Origin: an uncultured Oscillospiraceae bacterium
Lineage (GTDB): Bacteria > Bacillota_A > Clostridia > Oscillospirales > Oscillospiraceae
NCBI GenBank assembly: GCA_900769845.1
Contig: CAAGIF010000139.1
Location: 1-9,020 of the forward strand
Direction of reading: 5' to 3'
DNA: 9,020 bases
The position numbers were made by a program, and so were the translations under genes. Shown here piece by piece: positions 1 through 5,288 of the stretch (positions are counted from its first letter, which is position 1; each line of letters opens with the position of its first letter). The notes beneath the pieces were generated by a model. The model had not been told where the DNA came from and searched no databases. It saw nothing but the letters and a program-made list of their open reading frames with translations.

Positions 1-590
1 CCTACCCCGGCACCAACCTGACCGTTACTGAGATCATGCAGGAGAAGGTCATGTCCATCGGCGAAAACATGGTTATCCGCCGTTTTGACCGCTTTGCAGA
101 AAACACCTCCGTCGCCTATGTTCACGCTGGCGGCTCTCATGGTGTTCTGGTCAACCTGGCCGTCGAAGGTGACATCGATGCCACCGAGGTCGGCAAGAAT
201 GTGGCTATGCAGATCGCTGCTATGAAGGCTCAGTACTGGGATAAGGAGCAGGTTCCCCAGGAAGCTATTGAAAAGGAACTGGCTGTTCAGGTTGCCCTGA
301 TGGACAATGATCCCAAGATGGCTTCCAAGCCCGCTCAGGTCAAGGAAAAGATCGCCCAGGGCAAGATGGCTGCTTTCTATAAGGAAATCTGCCTGCTGCA
401 GCAGGAGTTCGTCCGCTCCGACCTGTTTAAGGGCGATGTGGCTGGCTACATTGCTGACGCTGCCAAGAAGCTGGGCGGCAAGATCACCTTCGTGAATGCA
501 ATTCACTACACCAAGGGTGAAGGCATTGAGAAGAAGGTCGACGATTTCGCTGCTGAAGTCGCTGCACAGGTTGCCAACGCTGGCAAGTAA
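1..590 (+). CDS. tsf: Elongation factor Ts, C-terminal part (5' end outside window)
   Basis: EF-Ts is the cytosolic nucleotide exchange factor that releases GDP from EF-Tu during translation. The open frame enters from the left edge (first full codon at base 3), so the N-terminal UBA-like domain and the start of the core are missing and the ATG at 36 is internal. What remains is the typical dimerisation/core and C-terminal region: GENMVIRRF, the Y-x-H-x-GG element (YVHAGGSHGVLV), the hallmark GKNVAMQIAAM, then VPQEAIEKE, a KMAAFYKEICLLQQEFV stretch and the closing GEGIEKK segment before TAA at 588-590. These match the family order with no frameshift. The protein ends in a short alanine-rich tail. 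rpsB is normally directly upstream of tsf and would be off the left edge (inference). An intrinsic terminator follows 14 bases after the stop, so tsf ends its transcription unit. Confidence 0.96.
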   Translation, partial: YPGTNLTVTEIMQEKVMSIGENMVIRRFDRFAENTSVAYVHAGGSHGVLVNLAVEGDIDATEVGKNVAMQIAAMKAQYWDKEQVPQEAIEKELAVQVALMDNDPKMASKPAQVKEKIAQGKMAAFYKEICLLQQEFVRSDLFKGDVAGYIADAAKKLGGKITFVNAIHYTKGEGIEKKVDDFAAEVAAQVANAGK

Positions 591-604
591 TCTTAATCGC
601 AGAA

Positions 605-639
605 GCACCGCAACCATCCGGTTGCGGTGCTTTTTATTT
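605..639 (+). terminator. Rho-independent terminator of tsf
   Basis: Perfect 11-bp stem, GCACCGCAACC (605-615) pairing with GGTTGCGGTGC (620-630), with a 4-nt loop ATCC, followed directly by TTTTTATTT. It begins 14 bases after the tsf stop codon. The stem is GC-rich and the T run is on the plus strand, so it terminates tsf. On the minus strand it lacks a good T run. Confidence 0.95.
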
Positions 640-664
640 AAAACGGTAGGCAGCCATCCGTTTT
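640..664. terminator. Possible bidirectional hairpin between converging tsf and SDR genes
   Basis: AAAACGG (640-646) pairs with CCGTTTT (658-664). Two more G-C pairs form further in, across a 2x2 internal mismatch. Read on the minus strand it lies 8 bases after the SDR stop codon and ends in TTTT followed by an A/T-rich run. On the plus strand it ends in TTTTGTTT. The stem is weak, so this is a modest candidate for the terminator of the TetR-SDR operon and a back-up for tsf. Confidence 0.4.
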
Positions 665-672
665 GTTTGCGG

Positions 673-1437
673 TTACCGTCCCTCTTTTTCATTCTGGTAT
701 CCTGCCGTCAAATCGGACAGAAGGCTTCCCATTTTCAGCGGAAACATGTAGCATCCCATCATCTGAAGCTTTTGGCTCAAATTATGGCAAATGATAAAGT
801 GTTTCGAATGGATGTTTTTTGCCAACCCTCTGCCCACTGTTTCCGGTAATGCCTTAAACTCCTTCGGTACAGGCAATGGTGCCGAGGATTTTGTCTGCGT
901 CAGAGGCGGGTGAAAAATATGGAAAGATATATTGTTTTTCTTATACTCGATCCGCAGGCATTTTGCCAATGCTTCCAGCGCGCCTTTTGTGGATGCGTAG
1001 GGAGATATCCCCATAAACCCGGTAACACCCACCCCAGAGCTTGTGAAAATCATACGGCCTTTGTTCTGCTCGACCATATATGGCAAAACGCTTTTTGCCA
1101 GCCGCAGAGCGCCGTAATAATTCACTTCAAATACATCCCTGTATGTGTCCATATCTGTATCCGCCTCGGTGTCAAAGGTACATTTACAGGCATTATGGAC
1201 CGCAATGTCCACATTTCCGAATTGCCGGAACGTACTATCCACCGCTTCTTTAATCTCCGTATCATTACGCACATCGACGCAGAAACAGAGAAGATTTGTT
1301 TCGTACCTTTCCTTAAGTGGAATCAGATTGTCCATTTCCAGATCCAGAACAGATATTTTGTTCCCATCCATCAGCAGTTGTTCTGCCAGATAGTAGCCTA
1401 TGCCCTGGTTGGCACCTGTAATTATTATGTTCGCCAT
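673..1437 (-). CDS. SDR-family NAD(P)-dependent oxidoreductase
   Basis: A 254-residue classical short-chain dehydrogenase/reductase, the usual length for the family. Visible motifs: the nucleotide-binding TGANQGIG at residues 7-14; an acidic residue at the end of strand beta-2 (VLDLE, Asp32), which usually means NAD(H) preference; DV at 54-55; the structural Asn in VNYYGA (about 106); a TSSG strand around 132-135 with the catalytic serine; and the catalytic Tyr147 and Lys151 in SPYASTKGA. The normal NNAG motif is altered to HNAC (81-84). The substrate cannot be told. The start ATG overlaps the stop of the upstream TetR gene (TAATG), with a GGGAGG ribosome site 6 bases before it inside the TetR coding end, so the two genes are translationally coupled. 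The SDR is therefore the probable target enzyme of that regulator. Nothing links it to the neighbouring acetyl-CoA genes. Confidence 0.9.
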   Translation of the reverse strand: MANIIITGANQGIGYYLAEQLLMDGNKISVLDLEMDNLIPLKERYETNLLCFCVDVRNDTEIKEAVDSTFRQFGNVDIAVHNACKCTFDTEADTDMDTYRDVFEVNYYGALRLAKSVLPYMVEQNKGRMIFTSSGVGVTGFMGISPYASTKGALEALAKCLRIEYKKNNISFHIFHPPLTQTKSSAPLPVPKEFKALPETVGRGLAKNIHSKHFIICHNLSQKLQMMGCYMFPLKMGSLLSDLTAGYQNEKEGR

Positions 1438-2048
1438 TACGATCCTCCCATCTCCGCAAAAAACATTTGAATATGTTTGTATGCAGCAGCCCGAAATGCA
1501 TTTTTATTATCTTCAGACAGTTCCCCGCTGAACAGCCATTTCTGCGCATAGAGATAGATCGGCGCATAGTAGCTCACCGCCAGATATTGGCTATCCTTTT
1601 TAGAAATTGCCTCCACCTGTCCCAGCAGCGCAAATACAGAACTCTGAAACCGCAACGGCTCGGAAAAAGCCCAATGGTCGTAAATCTTTCGAACCTTTTC
1701 ATTGTGAAAGCCCTCGATCATCATAAGCCGCAGCATCTTATTGCAAAATTCATCCATGAGATATTCTTCAAAAAAAGAATTACACACAGCAAAGAAGGCT
1801 CCTTCTTCCAATACTGTTGGAGGTGCCTGTAAGGCGCTTTCCAGCCGTTCCATCATTCCGGCAGCTTTTTTTTGAAACCGCAGTAGCAGCGCATCCAAAA
1901 TGTCCTGTTTGTTTTTAAAGTGGTAGTAAACTGAGCTCTCTTTGATCTGCACCAGTTTGCAGATATCCCGAATAGACACCCCGGAAAATCCCCGCTCTGA
2001 GAACAGTTCCAGCGAAACATCTAATATCCTCTGCTTCGTTTCCCCCAT
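1437..2048 (-). CDS. TetR/AcrR-family transcriptional regulator
   Basis: A 203-residue one-component repressor of the TetR fold. The N-terminal DNA-binding domain is clear: KQRILDVSLELFSERGFSG (helix 1 and turn, residues 5-23), then the helix-turn-helix from SIRDICKLVQI into the recognition helix KESSVYYHFKNK (about 25-47), followed by DILDALL. The remainder (about 60-203) is the variable ligand-binding and dimerisation half and does not reveal the inducer. Start ATG at 2048 has a GGGGGAG ribosome site 5 bases upstream. The promoter in front of it contains two palindromic operators, one between -35 and -10 and one at the expected transcription start, so it almost certainly represses itself and the SDR gene that follows with a 1-base overlap. 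Confidence 0.93.
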   Translation of the reverse strand: MGETKQRILDVSLELFSERGFSGVSIRDICKLVQIKESSVYYHFKNKQDILDALLLRFQKKAAGMMERLESALQAPPTVLEEGAFFAVCNSFFEEYLMDEFCNKMLRLMMIEGFHNEKVRKIYDHWAFSEPLRFQSSVFALLGQVEAISKKDSQYLAVSYYAPIYLYAQKWLFSGELSEDNKNAFRAAAYKHIQMFFAEMGGS

Positions 2049-2067
2049 AAGTGCTCCCCCATTTCGC

Positions 2068-2107
2068 CTAACATCTGTTAGATATTAGTTTATCTAACAG
2101 ATGTTAG
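2068..2107. promoter_or_regulatory. Twin palindromic operator for the TetR-family regulator
   Basis: Two 14-bp palindromes, CTAACATCTGTTAG (2068-2081) and CTAACAGATGTTAG (2094-2107). Each has 6-bp arms (CTAACA/TGTTAG) around a 2-bp centre, and the centres are 26 bp apart. The pair is also a mirror: the 17-bp arms 2068-2084 and 2091-2107 are perfect reverse complements around a 6-bp spacer. TetR-family dimers bind such palindromes. One copy fills the -35/-10 spacer and the other covers the predicted transcription start, the layout expected for autorepression. The assignment to this regulator is by position. Confidence 0.85.
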
Positions 2108-2115
2108 TTTGTCAA
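2087..2115 (-). promoter_or_regulatory. Sigma-70-type promoter of the tetR-SDR operon
   Basis: On the minus strand a consensus -35, TTGACA (2115-2110), is followed after exactly 17 bp by TAAACT (2092-2087), a four-of-six -10. Transcription would start near 2080, leaving about 30 bases of leader including the GGGGGAG ribosome site. The palindromic operator at 2094-2107 sits wholly within the spacer. Confidence 0.78.
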
Positions 2116-2127
2116 GTGTTTTCGCAG

Positions 2128-2158
2128 CAAAAAACGAAAACGCCGCCCAAAGGCGGCG
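2128..2158 (-). terminator. Intrinsic terminator after the DUF3786 gene (bidirectional appearance)
   Basis: CGCCGCC (2141-2147) pairs with GGCGGCG (2152-2158) around loop CAAA. Read on the minus strand the hairpin starts 10 bases after the DUF3786 stop and is followed by TTTTCGTTTTTT, a good T run. On the plus strand CTTTTGTTT follows, so it could work both ways. It separates the RACo-like operon from the tetR promoter, whose -35 begins about 13 bp further on. Confidence 0.88.
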
Positions 2159-2168
2159 CTTTTGTTTG

Positions 2169-2780
2169 TCACATATTTGCCTTAACGGTGGAAATCAGAA
2201 TATCTCCCGCGACTACCCGGTCCTCTGCCGCAAAACCTTCGGCAAAATTGTCGGAATAGAGGATCTGGGCGCTGGGCGGAAATTCATCGTCCCCCTCCCA
2301 GACCAGAATCTGCATTTGGTAGTTGCCGATCAGGTTGAATTGATAGCCGGCATCGCCGTGTTTGACAGGTTCTCCGCCGATTTTCTCACAGGCTGCCCGG
2401 AAGGCATCCAGCTTAAAGCCAAAGGTAAAAGCAGCCCGGGTCAAAACCCGCCCGGTATAGGGCTTGATATACATCTCGCCCCAGGGCATTTCCCGGAATG
2501 TCTTCCACCCGCCACTCCATGCCACGCTGCGGCTTTCCATCAGGTAGCGCAGCAGGAATGTCTGCACCGGCAGAGGAGGCAGCGTGCCGCCATCTAGGGC
2601 GCGGATAACGCATTCCGGATGAGAAACGGCATACTCCCGTCTAAGTAGATTTACATAAAATTCTTTGCTATCCCACTTCAGATCCGGAAGCCGGGTCGTA
2701 ACATCTGTCGGATCCCACTCCCGGAATTTCTGTTCATAGTGGGAAAAAGGGACTTCTTCCTTGTGATTTTCAATCTGCAT
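2169..2780 (-). CDS. DUF3786 domain-containing protein
   Basis: A 203-residue soluble protein with no signal peptide or membrane segment. I recognise the DUF3786 pattern: an N-terminal WDPTDVTTR element (residues 23-31), then KEFYVNLLRREYAVSHPEC, a central LLRYLMES stretch followed by WKTFREMPWG, and a C-terminal LVWEGDDEFPPSAQILYSDN that is the most characteristic block. The domain's biochemical function is not established. In my recollection such genes occur near corrinoid methyltransferase and reductive-activator genes in anaerobes, as here. It is third and last in a tight minus-strand set: its ATG is 12 bases past the VOC gene stop, with GAGG 7 bases before the start, and a terminator closes the unit. 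No conserved cysteine or histidine cluster suggesting a metal site is obvious. Confidence 0.82.
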   Translation of the reverse strand: MQIENHKEEVPFSHYEQKFREWDPTDVTTRLPDLKWDSKEFYVNLLRREYAVSHPECVIRALDGGTLPPLPVQTFLLRYLMESRSVAWSGGWKTFREMPWGEMYIKPYTGRVLTRAAFTFGFKLDAFRAACEKIGGEPVKHGDAGYQFNLIGNYQMQILVWEGDDEFPPSAQILYSDNFAEGFAAEDRVVAGDILISTVKANM

Positions 2781-2792
2781 ACTGCATCCTCA

Positions 2793-3173
2793 TCATTCGT
2801 GTAATTCCAGCGGCAGACCGTCCGGATCCCGGAAAAATGTCATCCGCTTATTGGTATAAGGGTCCCAGCGTACCGGCTCTGTTTCGATTCCCATCGCACC
2901 CAGCCAGGCAACCGCCTCGTCCATATCCTCCACAAAAAACGCCAAGTGCCGTAGCCCACAGGCTTCCGGTCCTGTCACTCTGGCAGGCGGATTTGGCATC
3001 CCGAACAATTCAATCTGAATATCTCCGATCTCCAGTGTCAGAATATAGTCATTCCGTTCCTGACGGTACACTTCCCGAACCACAGTCAGCCCCAGTTTGT
3101 CCACATAGAATTCCCGGGAAACTGGGTAATCGGAAGCGATTATGGCCACATGATGGATTTTTTCCAGCTTCAT
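2793..3173 (-). CDS. gloA2: VOC-family glyoxalase I-like metalloprotein (YaeR/SMU1112c type)
   Basis: A 126-residue protein with the paired beta-alpha-beta-beta-beta modules of the vicinal oxygen chelate superfamily. It closely resembles the E. coli YaeR type: HHVAIIASDYPVSREFY at the N-terminus, then IELFGMPNPPARVTGPEACG, GLRHLAFFVEDMDEAV, and the closing DPYTNKRMTFFRDPDGLPLELHE. Probable metal ligands are His8, Glu55, His76 and Glu123. The family's physiological substrate is uncertain despite the glyoxalase label. The start is ATG 3173, not an in-frame upstream codon at 3242: the extra 23 residues lack the fold, overlap the preceding gene, and an AGGAG site sits 7 bases before ATG 3173. The start follows the RACo-like gene's stop by one base (TGA-T-ATG), implying coupled translation. 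A VOC enzyme beside a corrinoid activator invites a link, but nothing in the sequence proves one. Confidence 0.9.
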   Translation of the reverse strand: MKLEKIHHVAIIASDYPVSREFYVDKLGLTVVREVYRQERNDYILTLEIGDIQIELFGMPNPPARVTGPEACGLRHLAFFVEDMDEAVAWLGAMGIETEPVRWDPYTNKRMTFFRDPDGLPLELHE

Positions 3174-3174
3174 A

Positions 3175-5100
3175 TCAGTGCTCCTGCAGGGAATTGGGGA
3201 ACAGACTTCTGTCCGTATGAGGAATGAAGCATGCCGCCACAAAGCTGTCCATATAACCGGGATAAGTGGACAGTTCCAGATAAGTCATATTCGCCGCGAC
3301 TTCTTCGGTTTTGCTGTTCGCCTCGTCGCTCATAACCATGGCATAGGCGCCGGTGAGGGAGGAATTGCCGATGTATTGGAACTTTTCCAGTTCCACATCC
3401 GGGAACATACCGATATTCACCGCATTTTTCATATTGATGCCGCTGCCAATGCCGCCGGCAACATACACCTTATCAATACACTCCACGGTCATATCGACAC
3501 TTTGCAGCAAGGTGTCGATAGCGGAGAAGATGGCGCCCTTGGCCCGGATAAAATTGTCAATATCCACTTCATTAATGGCGACTTCCCGTCCGGTTTCGCT
3601 TTCTTCCGGGAATGCGATCACATACCGGCCCATACCGTGGTGATCTCGCTTTACCCGCCGGCCGTCCCGGACAAACTGTCCCCGGGCATTGATGATGCCG
3701 CAGCGGTACAGTTCCGAGATCATATCGATGATGCCGCTGCCGCAGATGCCAATGCATTTCTGTCCCGGGTCTCCGATGATGGTAAGCACGGGCTCCATGG
3801 TGTCCTTGTCAATGATGCAAGCCTCCACCGCGCCGTCGGTTGCCCGCATGCCGCAGGAAATGTCGCCGCCCTCAAAGGCAGGTCCTGCGCTGCAGGCGCA
3901 GCTCATAAGGAAGTCCCGGTTGCCAAAAACCAGCTCGCCATTGGTGCCAAGGTCAATGAACAGACTCATTTCGTCCTTGTCCCAGATTCCCGATGCCAGG
4001 GTGCCGGCGGTGATGTCGCCGCCTACATAGGAACCGATGTTGGGGGCGATCCGCACGGGGGCAAGGGGGTTGGCAGAGAGCTTCAAATCCCCCGCCAGCA
4101 ATCCCTCCCAGCCGAAGAAGCTGGGGATATACGGCTCCATCCGTACCGGCTCCGCATCTACCCCCAGGAACAGGTGGTTCATGGTGGTATTGGCACCAAC
4201 ACTCATACACAGAATGCTCCGGGCAGAAATACCCGCATGTCTGCACAGATTGGCGATAATGGGGGTCAGGGTTTCCTTGATAATGGCATCCTGGAGCTTC
4301 TTCCTGCCGCCGGATCTGCCCTGCTCGATGATCCGGTTAATCACATCGGCGCCGTAACGGATCTGTCCGTTACCGGAAGAACCTTTTGCCAGCAGTTTTC
4401 CGGTAACCAGATCGCAGAGCACCATGGTCACGGTGGTAGTGCCGATATCGATGGCGCAGCCTGCGATGGCAGTGTCAGCGGGATCACAGATCTCCATGCA
4501 CAGGAAGCTGTCATCCTGCAATTCTCCCTTGACGCAGACCGTCCAGTTGTACTCTCGCAGAGTGGAGGCTAGCTTTACCATGACAGCAAATGGTACTTTC
4601 ACCCTTTCCACGCCAAGCTGCGCCTGGATAGCCCGCTGAAGACGCTCCACGTCGGGCATGGTATCATCCAAGGTGGGCTCGTCCATGGCGACCACCAGGC
4701 TGCGGAAACGGTTGACAAAGACAATACCGCTGGCAGCAAGCTCCGCCTTGGCATCCTCAAAAATCGCAATTTCCTTGGGACTGCTGAGATCTGCAGTCTT
4801 CATCCGGCTCTGATACGCGCTGGCAATATCCGGTACAAACACAGTGCAGTCGGACATCACCTTGCTGTTGCAGCTTAAACGCCAGCCGGCTTCATATTCT
4901 TCGTCGGTGATATGGCGACTTTTGATAGTCTCCAGCCGGCCTTCCACCAGCTTGACCCGGCATTTGCCGCAGGATCCGTTACCGGAGCAGGGAGCATCGA
5001 TTGCCACATTGGCCCGGCGGGCCAGCTCCAGCAGGTTATCACCGGCGTTACATTCAATTTGAACGGAGGTTGCCCCCTCGATTTGGAAGGTTACTTTCAT
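3175..5100 (-). CDS. ASKHA-domain [2Fe-2S] ferredoxin/ATPase, RACo-like reductive activator of corrinoid protein
   Basis: A 641-residue protein of the RACo type, which uses ATP to return Co(II)-inactivated corrinoid/iron-sulfur protein to Co(I) so it can be remethylated. Residues 1-90 form a plant-type [2Fe-2S] ferredoxin with cluster ligands Cys38, Cys44, Cys47 (CSGNGSCGKC) and Cys77 (RLSC). A linker/middle region (about 90-210) leads into the ASKHA ATPase half (DUF4445): phosphate-1 motif AIDIGTTTVTMV (216-227), phosphate-2 motif FIDLGTNGEL (381-390), CSAGPAFEGGDI (403-414), GICGSGIIDM (451-460) and an adenosine-type VYVAGGIGSGINMKNA (545-560). It ends in the usual FIPHTD...LFP tail. I chose ATG 5100 because the ferredoxin fold begins there and AAAGGA lies 11 bases upstream; a TTG at 5130 would add ten charged residues. 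The gene lies 188 bases after acsB, behind a hairpin, and heads a tight operon with the VOC and DUF3786 genes. The likely target is the CFeSP, but another methyl-corrinoid protein is possible. Confidence 0.92.
   Translation of the reverse strand: MKVTFQIEGATSVQIECNAGDNLLELARRANVAIDAPCSGNGSCGKCRVKLVEGRLETIKSRHITDEEYEAGWRLSCNSKVMSDCTVFVPDIASAYQSRMKTADLSSPKEIAIFEDAKAELAASGIVFVNRFRSLVVAMDEPTLDDTMPDVERLQRAIQAQLGVERVKVPFAVMVKLASTLREYNWTVCVKGELQDDSFLCMEICDPADTAIAGCAIDIGTTTVTMVLCDLVTGKLLAKGSSGNGQIRYGADVINRIIEQGRSGGRKKLQDAIIKETLTPIIANLCRHAGISARSILCMSVGANTTMNHLFLGVDAEPVRMEPYIPSFFGWEGLLAGDLKLSANPLAPVRIAPNIGSYVGGDITAGTLASGIWDKDEMSLFIDLGTNGELVFGNRDFLMSCACSAGPAFEGGDISCGMRATDGAVEACIIDKDTMEPVLTIIGDPGQKCIGICGSGIIDMISELYRCGIINARGQFVRDGRRVKRDHHGMGRYVIAFPEESETGREVAINEVDIDNFIRAKGAIFSAIDTLLQSVDMTVECIDKVYVAGGIGSGINMKNAVNIGMFPDVELEKFQYIGNSSLTGAYAMVMSDEANSKTEEVAANMTYLELSTYPGYMDSFVAACFIPHTDRSLFPNSLQEH
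3181..3185 (-). promoter_or_regulatory. Ribosome binding site fixing the VOC gene start
   Basis: AGGAG on the minus strand, inside the last codons of the RACo-like gene, 7 bases before ATG 3173. It supports this start over the longer frame beginning at 3242. Confidence 0.8.
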
Positions 5101-5128
5101 TTTGGAAGGTTTCCTTTCGGGTTTTCTC

Positions 5129-5160
5129 AAAAATGACGCGGCGGAGTTGCCCCCGCCGCG
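5129..5160 (-). terminator. Terminator-like hairpin between acsB and the RACo-like gene
   Basis: On the minus strand, CGCGGCGG (5160-5153) pairs with CCGCCGCG (5144-5137). The stem extends by a G-T and a G-C pair to close on a GCAA (GNRA) tetraloop, a ten-pair GC-rich hairpin. TCATTTTTGA follows, a short but usable T run. The RACo-like start codon is only about 30 bases further on, so the hairpin may cut down read-through from acsB rather than fully separate the two genes. Confidence 0.7.
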
Positions 5161-5288
5161 CCGGGTTCTATATTCTTTCAGTTCACAAGTTCATACGCCG
5201 AGCGGATGCTAGCGGCCGGTCGTGCGCGCCCAATGGTGTCGGATGTTCTCCGCGCCAAAGGCTCGTATTGGCTGTCGGCCCTACCGAC
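5161..5288. other. Non-coding GC-rich spacer with short dyads
   Basis: No convincing gene lies between the acsB stop and the hairpin before the RACo-like gene. I see several small inverted repeats: GTCGG/CCGAC (5274-5278 with 5284-5288) directly after the acsB stop, GCCAA/TTGGC (5254-5258 with 5268-5272), and further CG-rich stretches around 5220-5256. On the minus strand an AATATAGA sequence near 5167-5174 could serve as a weak -10 for the RACo-like operon, but no good -35 is placed for it. I recognise no known RNA family. Confidence 0.4.

Noticed and set aside
910..1470. A 186-codon plus-strand frame opposite the SDR gene and the end of tetR
   Set aside because: The minus strand carries clear SDR motifs across the same interval; the plus frame has none and no matching context.
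3174..3242. Longer VOC protein starting at 3242
   Set aside because: The 23 extra residues precede the conserved fold, overlap the RACo-like coding end and lack a ribosome site; ATG 3173 has AGGAG at ideal spacing.
3178..4572. A 464-codon open frame on the plus strand, opposite the RACo-like gene
   Set aside because: Shadow of the GC-rich coding strand. It has low-complexity His/Ala/Gly-rich composition and no domain match by eye.
5101..5130. TTG start at 5130 for the RACo-like protein
   Set aside because: It would add ten lysine/arginine/proline-rich residues before the ferredoxin fold and place the start at the terminator T run; ATG 5100 is more natural.
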